Below are positions 1 through 6,018 of a stretch of 8,181 nt of DNA, piece after piece. Below the pieces are notes generated by a model. It worked only from the letters and a program-made list of their open reading frames with translations, ran no database searches and had not been told where the DNA came from. The stretch covers positions 1-8,181 of the forward strand of contig CABQAC010000090.1 of the NCBI GenBank assembly GCA_902462035.1. Reading direction: 5' to 3'. The translations under genes were made by a program, and so were the position numbers. Within the stretch, counting starts at the first letter, position 1. The number at the start of each line of letters is the position of its first letter. The DNA is from an uncultured Eubacteriales bacterium. Its GTDB lineage: Bacteria > Bacillota > Clostridia > Oscillospirales > Acutalibacteraceae.

Positions 1-1170
1 GTGCTGCTCGAGCGGGTCAAGCCGATTTGGTCCCACATGACTTTTATCAAAAAGGTAACGGCGCGCAACCTGTTCCGGTATAAAAGCAGGGTGCTGATGA
101 CCGTGGTGGGCATCGGGGGCTGCACCGCTTTGCTGCTGACCGGCTTTGGGCTGAAAAACGCCATCTCTTCCATTGTGACCAAGCAGTACGGCGCGCTGTT
201 CCATTACGACGTGACCACCATGCTGCGGGACGACGCCACCGATGAGCAGCGGCAGGATTTGGCGTCTTTGCTGGAGGAGCCGGGCTTGTGCGAACGCAGC
301 CTGTTTGCCTTGCAGCGAACGGCGGATGTCCGCGCGGAAAACGGCACCCGCAGCGCTTACCTGGTGGTGCCGGAGGACGAAACGGAACTGCCCGGTTATA
401 TCACGCTGCAAGACCGCAAAAGCGGCGCGCCCATTTCACTGACCGATTCCGGCGCGGTGATTACCGAAAAGCTCGCAAAGCTGCTGGGCGTCAGCGCGGG
501 GGATACGGTCACGCTGCCCGACTTGGGGGACGCCCCGGTGACCATTGCGGCGGTGGCGGAAAACTATGCCTATCATTTTATTTACATGACCCGCGCGTAT
601 TACGAAAATACACTGGGCGAAGCGGAAGCGGACAATATCGTTTATTCTATCCTGGACCCGGGCGTGACCCATTCCGAGTTTGCCGGGCGGATGCTGGAAA
701 ACGGGGGCGTGCTGGGGACTTCCTTCAATCAGGAAAACCACCAGAAGTTCCAGGACGTGATGGGAAGCCTCAACGCCATCGTGCTGGTCATCATCCTGTC
801 TGCCGGGGCGCTGGCTTTCGTGGTGCTGTATAACCTGGCCAACATCAACATTCAGGAACGCGTTCATGAACTGGCCACCATCAAGGTGCTGGGCTTTGGC
901 GACTGGGAGCTTTCCGCCTATATCTACCGCGAAAACGTGGTTTCCGCTTTAATGGGCATGGCCGCGGGGCTTTTCGGCGGTATTTTCTTAAACCGGTTCG
1001 TCATCCAGACCGCCGAGGTCGACATGGTGATGTTTTCCCCCGAACTGCCCGCCCTTTGCTTTGTCTCCGCCGCACTGGTGACGCTATTGTTTGTGGTGGC
1101 GGTCAACCTGGTGCTGCATTTCCGGCTAAAAAAGATCGATATGGCCGCATCGCTCAAGGCCATCGAATAG
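1..1170 (+). CDS. FtsX-family ABC transporter permease, C-terminal part (5' truncated by window)
   Basis: The frame is open from the first base and ends at TAG 1168-1170, giving 389 residues. The visible residues fit the last repeat of a large FtsX/MacB-type permease: a basic stretch with ARNLFRYKSR (21-30), a first membrane helix near 31-51, a long extracytoplasmic domain near 60-250, and three further helices near 256-280, 311-331 and 350-372. After the second helix comes QERVHELATIKVLGFG (285-300), typical of the FtsX core and probably the contact to the ABC ATPase. Large Clostridia permeases of this type carry the ARNLFRYK segment in mid-protein, so most of the gene, and probably the ATPase gene, should lie upstream. 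The GTG at base 1 is not a credible start: no ribosome site can be seen and the protein clearly begins earlier. The substrate cannot be told from sequence. Family assignment is firm; the exact role is unknown. Confidence 0.9.
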   Translation: MLLERVKPIWSHMTFIKKVTARNLFRYKSRVLMTVVGIGGCTALLLTGFGLKNAISSIVTKQYGALFHYDVTTMLRDDATDEQRQDLASLLEEPGLCERSLFALQRTADVRAENGTRSAYLVVPEDETELPGYITLQDRKSGAPISLTDSGAVITEKLAKLLGVSAGDTVTLPDLGDAPVTIAAVAENYAYHFIYMTRAYYENTLGEAEADNIVYSILDPGVTHSEFAGRMLENGGVLGTSFNQENHQKFQDVMGSLNAIVLVIILSAGALAFVVLYNLANINIQERVHELATIKVLGFGDWELSAYIYRENVVSALMGMAAGLFGGIFLNRFVIQTAEVDMVMFSPELPALCFVSAALVTLLFVVAVNLVLHFRLKKIDMAASLKAIE

Positions 1171-1176
1171 GGGATC

Positions 1177-1200
1177 GTTTGAAAAATCTCTCTTTCAAAC
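1177..1200. other. Weak AT-rich hairpin between permease and hydrolase
   Basis: GTTTGAAA (1177-1184) and TTTCAAAC (1193-1200) form a perfect 8-bp inverted repeat around an 8-base loop, seven bases after the permease stop. The stem is AT-rich and is not followed by a T-run, so it is a poor terminator. I found no good promoter between 1171 and 1262, so the hydrolase may be read through from the permease. Confidence 0.3.
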
Positions 1201-1262
1201 AGCAGGGCTGTGTCACGACGGCGAAACACACCCGCCCCAAACGGAAAGGAAGGAACCTTGCC

Positions 1263-2255
1263 ATGGCATACACCACCGACCGTTTTTTCGAGTTCCTGTA
1301 TCAGCGTGAAATGGAAGGGAAACAGACGCTTTTGACCTGCCCCGCGGCCGAGCTGGCCGAACATAAAGAGCAGAAACGGCGGGCGCTGCGAAAGGCGCTG
1401 GGGCTTGATAAACTTCAGGCCATATCGGCGGAACACCCGTCTTCTTACCAAAAGGTCGGCTCTTCCCGCGCGGAGGACTTTCTTTTGGAAGAGTATGAAG
1501 GGGAATTCCTGCCGGAGCTGACGGTGCCGTTTTATATCGTGCGGCCCGCGCAGCCCAACGGCAAGGCAATGCTCTACTGCCACGGCCACGGCAACCGGGG
1601 CTGCCGCGCCGCGCTGAGCGACCGCAGCCGGGATACCTGCCTGCCCCTGCGCCTGGCGGAGCTGGGGTATACCGTATTTGTGCCCGAGATGGTTGGCATC
1701 GGCCAAGTCGTCAAGGAGCATTTTCCCTCCAACGACCCCAGTACCTGCTACCCCAATGCGGTGCTGCTGCAAATGTACGGTATTTCCCTGTCCGGTGTGC
1801 GGGTGCACGAGGCCATGACCTTGGCGGGGTGGATACAAACCAACTTCGGGTTTGACCGGCTGGGGATTTATGGCGTGTCCGGCGGGGGCCAGTGCGCCCT
1901 GTTTACCGCCGCTTTGGACGACCGGTTCGGCGCAGCGGTGGTGGCGGCCTACGGCAATCTGTTCCACGACAGCATCATGGCCATGCGCCATTGTGTGGAC
2001 AACTATGTGCCCGGCCTGCTGACCGTGGGGGAATGCCCCGAAATTATGGCTTTGGCGGCACCCAAACCGCTGCTGCTGACCAATGGGGACCACGACCCCA
2101 TCTTCCCCCTGTCCGGCACCCTGCGCGCCATCGAGGAGGTAGGCGCCGCCTACGAGCGGTTTGGGGTAGGCGAGCGGTTCGAAAGCGAGATATTCGACGG
2201 CGGCCACGAAATCAGCCTTGAAAAAGTTTTCGCTTTTTTGCAGGCAAACTTATAA
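1263..2255 (+). CDS. Alpha/beta hydrolase family protein (esterase/dienelactone-hydrolase-like)
   Basis: This 330-residue protein has the layout of a serine alpha/beta hydrolase. A helical N-terminal extension of about 85 residues precedes the core. The core has an oxyanion-type YCHGHG (105-110), the nucleophile elbow GVSGGG (204-209) with Ser206, a probable acid Asp278 in NGDHDPIFP, and His315 in DGGHE. Spacing and order of the triad match the fold. The length and N-terminal extension resemble the acetyl-xylan-esterase/Abhydrolase_7-like group, but the substrate is not evident. No signal peptide is seen, so it is probably cytoplasmic. The ATG at 1263 was chosen because GGAAGG lies about a dozen bases upstream; the frame is open further upstream, but that sequence is basic and unlike the family. 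It lies 92 bases after the permease gene on the same strand and ends four bases before a strong terminator. Fold confident, activity unknown. Confidence 0.88.
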   Translation: MAYTTDRFFEFLYQREMEGKQTLLTCPAAELAEHKEQKRRALRKALGLDKLQAISAEHPSSYQKVGSSRAEDFLLEEYEGEFLPELTVPFYIVRPAQPNGKAMLYCHGHGNRGCRAALSDRSRDTCLPLRLAELGYTVFVPEMVGIGQVVKEHFPSNDPSTCYPNAVLLQMYGISLSGVRVHEAMTLAGWIQTNFGFDRLGIYGVSGGGQCALFTAALDDRFGAAVVAAYGNLFHDSIMAMRHCVDNYVPGLLTVGECPEIMALAAPKPLLLTNGDHDPIFPLSGTLRAIEEVGAAYERFGVGERFESEIFDGGHEISLEKVFAFLQANL

Positions 2256-2258
2256 ACG

Positions 2259-2309
2259 CATCCAAACAAAAGCAGGGCGCCTAAATGGCGCCCTGCTTTT
2301 GTTTGGATG
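2259..2309. terminator. Bidirectional intrinsic terminator between hydrolase and LUD gene
   Basis: A perfect 23-bp inverted repeat (arms 2259-2281 and 2287-2309) encloses the 5-base loop TAAAT. The GC core AGCAGGGCGCC pairs with GGCGCCCTGCT and is flanked by AAAACAAA/TTTTGTTT, so a T-rich tail follows the core on either strand. It sits just after the plus-strand hydrolase and 60 bases past the end of the minus-strand LUD gene, so it can serve both. Its core recurs in the terminator at 7056-7092. Confidence 0.9.
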
Positions 2310-2368
2310 GAATAGCGCCCGCTGCCGCCGGCCAGGGAAGCTGCGGTGCGCAGGGTAAAAAGATAGGA

Positions 2369-3004
2369 TCAATATCCCAATTCTTCGCCCACCAGAATGA
2401 CCCGGACGCGGTTTGGCACCCGCTGCCAGCCCATGATCACCGTATCGCAGCAGATGCGCGCTTCCGACCGGCAATGCTGGCAACGCCCGGTGACGGTACA
2501 GGGGGTGGCACAATGCAGCCGCTGGGCATTTTTAGGCGCCGCGATCTCCTCTACCCGGCGGGCGGCAGCCTGACGGTCGGGTACGATTTTTTGAATGCCC
2601 GCCACCACAATCACTTTTTGCGGCCCGAACAGCATGGCCGCCACCCGGTTGGCGTTGCCGTCCACGTTATAAAGGTAACCGTCCTGGGTTACCGCGTTGG
2701 TGCTGGTGAAGTAAGCGTCGCAAAAAAAGGATTCCCGGTACAGCTTGGCGACATCCTCCGGCGTCAGGCCCGGCTTGTTGCGGTCCAGCAGCGTGATGAC
2801 GTTTTTGCTGCTTAATTCCTTTAAATGGTCCATTACCCCGGATTCAAACAGCGTCACGGAACCGCCGAAGGAAACCCGGTCGTTTTCCGCCAGATGGGTG
2901 TCCACCACGGGGATTAAATCCTCCTTGGCCGGCACATATACCGCGTCCATCCGGTTGGCCCGCAGGGCCTGGATGGTTTGGTCGAGAATGGTTTTGTCCA
3001 GCAT
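2369..3004 (-). CDS. LUD-domain protein (LutC/YkgG-like, DUF162) with C-terminal Cys cluster
   Basis: The 211-residue product fits the LUD (lactate utilization, DUF162) family, with the characteristic FGGSVTLFESG (46-56) and a C-terminal VILVGEELGY. LUD proteins include LutC/LutB of the lactate oxidation complex, but many stand-alone short members in anaerobic Clostridia have no proven role. The C-terminal third carries C165-x3-C169-x5-C175-x2-C178-x6-C185-C186, which could bind a metal or an iron-sulfur cluster; that is inference. No lutA or lutB neighbour is present, so a lactate function is not supported by context. The ATG at 3004 was chosen over a TTG three bases earlier because AAGGAGG (3018-3012) then has a 7-base spacing rather than 4. 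It has its own promoter and shares the terminator at 2259-2309. Family confident; function unassigned. Confidence 0.88.
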   Translation of the reverse strand: MLDKTILDQTIQALRANRMDAVYVPAKEDLIPVVDTHLAENDRVSFGGSVTLFESGVMDHLKELSSKNVITLLDRNKPGLTPEDVAKLYRESFFCDAYFTSTNAVTQDGYLYNVDGNANRVAAMLFGPQKVIVVAGIQKIVPDRQAAARRVEEIAAPKNAQRLHCATPCTVTGRCQHCRSEARICCDTVIMGWQRVPNRVRVILVGEELGY

Positions 3005-3059
3005 CAAAAGGCCTCCTTACAGCAGGGCTGGGCCGGCCCGGCCCGCCCGGTTTTAGGTT

Positions 3060-3088
3060 ATTGTAGCACAACCCGGTTGTTAGAGCAA
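3060..3088 (-). promoter_or_regulatory. Sigma-A-like promoter of the LUD gene with a palindrome in its spacer
   Basis: On the minus strand TTGCTC (3088-3083) and TACAAT (3065-3060) are separated by 17 bases, matching -35 and -10 elements. The spacer holds a perfect 6-1-6 inverted repeat, ACAACC-N-GGTTGT (3068-3080), placed where a repressor could block polymerase. The -35 lies immediately after the T-run of the upp terminator, so upp and the LUD gene are packed but separately transcribed. The 5' leader between 3022 and 3050 is extremely GC-rich with overlapping GGGCC/GGCCC repeats ahead of the ribosome binding site. Confidence 0.65.
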
Positions 3089-3089
3089 C

Positions 3090-3130
3090 AAAAAACCAGC
3101 CCGAAAGCGCCGCGGCGCTTTCGGGCTGGT
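3090..3130 (-). terminator. Intrinsic terminator of the uracil operon (downstream of upp)
   Basis: A perfect 16-bp GC-rich stem (3095-3110 with 3115-3130) with loop CGCG is followed on the minus strand by six T (3095-3090). It starts ten bases after the upp stop. There is no T-run on the plus-strand side, so it acts for the minus strand only. Confidence 0.93.
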
Positions 3131-3139
3131 CAAAAATAT

Positions 3140-3775
3140 TTATTTGGTGCCGAAGATGCGGTCCCCCGCATCCCCCAATCCTGGAACAATGTACCCCTGC
3201 GCATTAAGGCCGCTGTCCAGGTGGCCGCAATACAAATGTACGTCGGGATGGGCTTTCACAAACCGCTCCACCCCTTCTGGAGCGGCGATGATGCACATGT
3301 ACTTGATGCTGGTGCATCCGTGTTCTTTGATGAAGTTTACCGCCGCCACGCCCGAACCGCCGGTGGCCAGCATGGGATCCAGCACGATAATCTGCCGGTC
3401 CTCCAACCGGTCGGGCAGCTTGCAGTAGTACTCGTGGGGTTCCAGCGTCTCGTGGTCCCGGTACAGCCCGATATGGCCCACCCGGGCGGAAGGAACCAGG
3501 GCCAGCAGCCCCCCTACCATCCCAAGCCCGGCCCGCAGAACGGGGACCAGGGCAATCTTTTTGCCCGCGATCATGGGCGATTTGGTGACGGTGATGGGAG
3601 TGGTGACCTCCACATCCTCCAGCGGCAGGTCGCGGAGGCACTCGTAACCCATCAGCATGGAAATTTCCTCGACCAGCTCGCGGAACTCCTTGCTAGAGGT
3701 GTTCACGCTGCGCAGAATCGAAATTTTATGCTGAATCAGCGGATGATCGAAAATGGTGACGTTTTGGTTTGCCAT
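3140..3775 (-). CDS. upp: Uracil phosphoribosyltransferase
   Basis: Upp joins uracil to PRPP to make UMP and pyrophosphate in the cytoplasm, the one-step uracil salvage reaction. The 211-residue product has the family's usual length and motifs: HPLIQHK near 11-17, LRAGLGM near 80-86, the PRPP-binding loop VLDPMLATGGS (131-141), and the C-terminal uracil-binding segment GYIVPGLGDAGDR (194-206). The ATG at 3775 gives the normal N-terminus (MANQNVTIFDHP); the GAGAGGA ribosome site about 11 bases upstream is acceptable. Upstream in-frame ATGs at 3787 and 3799 would add 4 or 8 atypical residues. It follows the uracil permease gene by 81 bases without a terminator, so the two probably share a transcript running from the promoter at 5346-5374 to the terminator at 3090-3130. 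Confidence 0.97.
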   Translation of the reverse strand: MANQNVTIFDHPLIQHKISILRSVNTSSKEFRELVEEISMLMGYECLRDLPLEDVEVTTPITVTKSPMIAGKKIALVPVLRAGLGMVGGLLALVPSARVGHIGLYRDHETLEPHEYYCKLPDRLEDRQIIVLDPMLATGGSGVAAVNFIKEHGCTSIKYMCIIAAPEGVERFVKAHPDVHLYCGHLDSGLNAQGYIVPGLGDAGDRIFGTK

Positions 3776-3856
3776 GACAATACGCATCCTCTCGCACAAA
3801 CTGGAGCGCTTAGCCCGGTAACGGGTAAAACGCCCGGGTGAAATCCGGCCGCGGCA

Positions 3857-5173
3857 TCAATTCTCCGTCGTATCCTTGCGCAGGGGCAACACCGCGTTTG
3901 CGATGGTGCCGACTACCACGGCCACGAACAGGCCGGAAATATTCAGCGAAACCGAACCGATATGAAGCACAATGCCGCCCAGCCCGCCGATGCCTAGGCC
4001 GAAAACCAAAATCAACGCCACAATGATCAGGTTGCGGCTGTTGGTAAAGTCCAGGTTGGCCTCTGCCAATGTGCGGATGCCGATGGCGGCGATCATGCCG
4101 AACAGCACGATTTCCACGCCGCCCTTGACCGGACCGGGAATGGTCTGCAGCACCGCGCCGAATTTGCCGAACAAGCCCAAAAGAATGGCGAAAACGGCGG
4201 TGATGCGCAGCAGCAGCGGATTATAGTTTTTGGTGGTGGCCAGCACGCCGGTGTTTTCCGAGTAGGTGGTGTTGGGCGGGCCACCCAGCAGGCCGGCAAA
4301 CACGGTGGCAAGGCCGTCGCCCAGCAGGGTGCGGTGCAGGCCGGGGTCGCGCAAAAAGTCCTTGCCGACCACCGCGCTGTTGGTGGTGATGTCGCCGATG
4401 TGCTCCATCAAGGTCACCAGCGCGATGGGCGCGATAGAAAGGATAACGCCCAGGTCGAATTTAGGAAGCGATCCAAAGGGCACGCCGTTGGCGTCCTTGG
4501 TCACAAAGGGGATGTTGATCCACGCGGAATTCTGGAAAGCGGAAAAATCCATGGTATACGCCCCGGTCAGGTGCAGGATGACGCACAGCAGATACCCCGA
4601 GGCAATACCCAGCAGGATGGGCACCAGTTTAAAGAACCCCTTGGCAAAGATGGAAAAAACGACGACCATCGCCAGGGTAAACAGGGCGATCAGAATGTTC
4701 AACCCCGTGGCGCCGTCCACGCCTTTGGATAAATCCACCCAGCCGGTGCAATCGTTAATGGCAGTAGAGGAAAGCCCCACGCCGATGACCACGATGACCG
4801 GGCCGGTAACAACGGGGGGGAAGATACGCTTGATTTTATCCACGCCCACCAAGTAAACCACCAGGGAAAAGATCATGTAAACCAGGCCTGCCAGGATGAC
4901 GCCGCCCTGGGCGTAGGGAACCTGGTCGGGATTGATGGCTTCGTTGTGGCGGACAATGGCCATGAGCGCCGGCATGAAGGAAAAGGAAGAACCGAGGAAG
5001 ACCGGGACCTTGAATTTGGTGCAGAGGTGGAAGATCAGGGTGCCGACGCCGGCGGTAAACAAGGCCAGCGAGGGGTTCAGGCCGGTGGTCAGCGGGACCA
5101 GAACCGTGGCGCCGAACATGGCGAACAGGTGCTGGACGCTAAGCAGGTAGTCGCGCGCTTTCAGTTTTGACAT
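3857..5173 (-). CDS. uraA: Uracil permease, NCS2 (nucleobase:cation symporter-2) family
   Basis: This 438-residue polytopic membrane protein imports uracil, most probably with protons, across the cytoplasmic membrane. It begins with the typical LSVQHLFAMFGATVLVPLTTG segment (11-31; here abbreviated to its ends LSVQHLF and VPLTTG) and shows about a dozen or more hydrophobic spans. Two family signature segments contain the substrate-binding glutamates known from E. coli UraA: ALVTLMEHIGD with Glu257-His258, and NTTYSENTGVLATT with Glu306. The match to uracil rather than xanthine transporters rests on these motifs and on the downstream upp gene. ATG 5173 is preceded by an AAAAGGAGAGGA stretch (5195-5184); the frame stays open to 5449, but those extra residues are encoded by the leader with its terminator and are not a protein. 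First gene of the uraA-upp operon. Confidence 0.95.
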   Translation of the reverse strand: MSKLKARDYLLSVQHLFAMFGATVLVPLTTGLNPSLALFTAGVGTLIFHLCTKFKVPVFLGSSFSFMPALMAIVRHNEAINPDQVPYAQGGVILAGLVYMIFSLVVYLVGVDKIKRIFPPVVTGPVIVVIGVGLSSTAINDCTGWVDLSKGVDGATGLNILIALFTLAMVVVFSIFAKGFFKLVPILLGIASGYLLCVILHLTGAYTMDFSAFQNSAWINIPFVTKDANGVPFGSLPKFDLGVILSIAPIALVTLMEHIGDITTNSAVVGKDFLRDPGLHRTLLGDGLATVFAGLLGGPPNTTYSENTGVLATTKNYNPLLLRITAVFAILLGLFGKFGAVLQTIPGPVKGGVEIVLFGMIAAIGIRTLAEANLDFTNSRNLIIVALILVFGLGIGGLGGIVLHIGSVSLNISGLFVAVVVGTIANAVLPLRKDTTEN

Positions 5174-5228
5174 TCGTGGACCGTCCTCTCCTTTTAAATT
5201 CTCCGGGCGTTGGGTCCTGTGTTCCGGC

Positions 5229-5244
5229 CGCCGCGAGAGCGGCG
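5229..5244 (-). other. Small GC-rich hairpin in the uraA leader
   Basis: CGCCGC-TCTC-GCGGCG on the minus strand forms a 6-bp stem with a 4-base loop, between the leader terminator and the uraA ribosome binding site. It has no T-run and may only shape the mRNA 5' region. Confidence 0.4.
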
Positions 5245-5258
5245 AGCGGTACAGCCAT

Positions 5259-5297
5259 AAAAAAACCGCCGTGCCGTTCGAATGAAACGGACGGCGG
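5259..5297 (-). terminator. Leader terminator (attenuator) upstream of uraA
   Basis: Read on the minus strand, CCGCCGT-CCGTT (5297-5286) pairs with AACGG-C-ACGGCGG (5278-5266): 12 pairs with one bulged base and a 7-base loop, followed at once by seven T (5265-5259). This is an intrinsic terminator placed inside the leader, roughly 40 to 80 bases after the predicted start of transcription and 86 bases before the uraA ATG. No gene upstream on this strand needs it, since the small gene at 5524 has its own terminator. It therefore points to conditional termination of uraA-upp, as known for PyrR-controlled pyrimidine genes in Firmicutes. The control mechanism is inferred. Confidence 0.8.
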
Positions 5298-5312
5298 GAA
5301 TTGCCCGGGCCG
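5292..5312 (-). promoter_or_regulatory. Candidate antiterminator hairpin overlapping the uraA leader terminator
   Basis: On the minus strand CGG-CC-CGGG (5312-5304) can pair with CCCGCCG (5298-5292) around the loop CAAUU: seven G-C pairs with a 2-base bulge. Its 3' arm uses six bases of the terminator's 5' arm, so the two folds exclude each other. That is the layout of a transcription attenuator switch. I could not find a good PyrR consensus loop, so the controlling factor is open. Confidence 0.5.
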
Positions 5313-5345
5313 CAGGAATATCGGTTCAAAAAACCTCTGTCGGTT

Positions 5346-5374
5346 ATCGTATCAAAAAAATGAGGACGTTGCAA
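5346..5374 (-). promoter_or_regulatory. Sigma-A-like promoter of the uraA-upp operon
   Basis: On the minus strand TTGCAA (5374-5369) and TACGAT (5351-5346) are 17 bases apart, with a T-rich spacer. Transcription would begin around 5341-5338, leaving a leader of about 165 bases that holds the attenuator. Confidence 0.65.
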
Positions 5375-5472
5375 GTAAAATCCCGATATTTGTCGCGGAC
5401 GCGCGCTTTTTGTAAGGAATGCCACAAATAGCGGGCAGGAATTGTTCAATTTGTTTGAACGCTATGGAACGG

Positions 5473-5517
5473 AAAAAAAGAAAACGGGGGAAAAGACGGC
5501 CTGCATTTTCCCCCGTT
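5473..5517 (-). terminator. Intrinsic terminator of the 75-residue small gene
   Basis: AACGGGGGAAAA (5483-5494) and TTTTCCCCCGTT (5506-5517) form a perfect 12-bp stem with an 11-base loop. On the minus strand the stem is followed by a long T-rich tract (complement of 5473-5484). It begins seven bases past the stop of the small gene. Confidence 0.9.
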
Positions 5518-5523
5518 GCTAGA

Positions 5524-5751
5524 TTATCCCAAAAAGTCAATGCTGTTGCGGCTTAGCCCGTCCACCGCCACCTGGATGCGGTGTTTGGCTTCCGGCCCTG
5601 TGGCGGAAGACTGAATGTAGCTGACGACCTGCTGCTTGCGGTCATCGCCCAACGTTCCGAAGCACTGCATGGCGTCCGCATGCTGCGCCAGCGACATGGC
5701 AAAACCCAAGGGCAGCTCTGCCATCCCGTTTTCTTCTTTTTTCTTCGGCAT
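5524..5751 (-). CDS. Small uncharacterised protein, possibly OmdA/YdeI-like
   Basis: This 75-residue soluble protein is charged at the N-terminus (MPKKKEENG) and then likely helical. It has no signal peptide or membrane segment. The pattern LPLGFAMSLAQ...AMQCFGTL, a helix with YIQSS near 45-49 and RIQVAVDGL near 58-66 resembles the small C-terminal YdeI/OmpD-associated (OmdA) domain, in which a short F-x2-L segment is followed by an Arg-Ile helix. That assignment is from memory of the family pattern and is only moderately certain. ATG 5751 is preceded by AAAGGAG (5767-5761) at a 9-base spacing, and the gene has its own strong terminator, so it is very probably real and singly transcribed. It is divergent from the PerR-type gene. 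I did not find a clear promoter for it. Function unknown. Confidence 0.75.
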   Translation of the reverse strand: MPKKKEENGMAELPLGFAMSLAQHADAMQCFGTLGDDRKQQVVSYIQSSATGPEAKHRIQVAVDGLSRNSIDFLG

Positions 5752-5834
5752 GTAAATCGTCTCCTTTGTTTATAATACCATTAGCGTTCCCATTGCGCCC
5801 TGCAAACATGCCGATATAAAAAATAAAAAAAAGA

Positions 5835-5862
5835 TTGACATTCAGGATTTTATGAGTATAAT
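5835..5862 (+). promoter_or_regulatory. Strong sigma-A-like promoter for perR-rubrerythrin
   Basis: Perfect consensus hexamers TTGACA (5835-5840) and TATAAT (5857-5862) are spaced by 16 bases. An A-run (about 5817-5832) directly upstream resembles an UP element. Transcription should start near 5869, inside the PerR-box-like palindrome. Confidence 0.85.
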
Positions 5863-5866
5863 TAAA

Positions 5867-5883
5867 TTTGTAATAAATACAAA
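5867..5883 (+). promoter_or_regulatory. PerR-box-like operator at the transcription start
   Basis: TTTGTAATAAATACAAA is a near-perfect palindrome. Read as a 7-1-7 repeat, TTGTAAT-A-AATACAA, it matches 11 of 14 positions of the Bacillus PerR box TTATAATNATTATAA. It lies just past the -10, where a bound repressor would block initiation. A second TTGTAAT begins 17 bases further on (5885-5891), with a poor partner half-site. Autoregulation by the adjacent PerR-type protein is inferred. Confidence 0.7.
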
Positions 5884-6006
5884 CTTGTAATCAAACAAAC
5901 ATTATTTGGTTGGAAAATTTTATCTTTGACAACCGGCGCGTATTAGGCCTTTGCAAACCACACGGTTGCGCAGTACCGGCTAAACGTCGCAGCCTGCACG
6001 AAAGGT
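5884..6006 (+). other. Untranslated leader of the PerR-type gene
   Basis: The predicted transcript carries about 140 to 150 bases before the start codon. In the perR frame a TAG at 5944-5946 closes the reading frame and no ATG, GTG or TTG follows until 6007, so this is not missed N-terminus. One modest hairpin is visible: GCAAACC (5953-5959) with GGTTGC (5964-5969), one bulge and loop ACAC. I recognise no riboswitch. Confidence 0.4.
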
Positions 6007-6018
6007 ATGGTCATAACG

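Noticed and set aside
1..3. GTG at the first base as the start of the permease
   Set aside because: No upstream sequence can be seen, and the segment corresponds to the middle of larger FtsX permeases, so the gene continues beyond the window.
924..2207. Long open frame (427 codons) on the minus strand opposite the hydrolase
   Set aside because: It lies antisense to a clear alpha/beta hydrolase with an intact triad, crosses two plus-strand genes, is rich in Gly/His/Gln/Arg as expected of an antisense shadow in GC-rich DNA, and has no recognisable domain.
5332..5345. AACC-GACAGA-GGTT hairpin on the minus strand as a PyrR binding loop
   Set aside because: It resembles the PyrR hairpin in size, but the loop does not fit the CNGNGA consensus and the 5' half lies at or before the predicted start of transcription, so it would not be complete in the RNA.
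5174..5449. N-terminal extension of the uracil permease to 5449
   Set aside because: The extra 92 residues are unlike the family and are encoded by DNA holding the promoter, leader terminator and ribosome binding site. The family N-terminus begins at 5173.
5775..5782. TATTATAA on the minus strand as the -10 of the small gene
   Set aside because: The predicted start would fall inside the ribosome binding site, and no -35 is found at a proper distance.
5926..5931. Second TTGACA at 5926 as another promoter for the PerR-type gene
   Set aside because: No acceptable -10 hexamer occurs 15 to 19 bases downstream.
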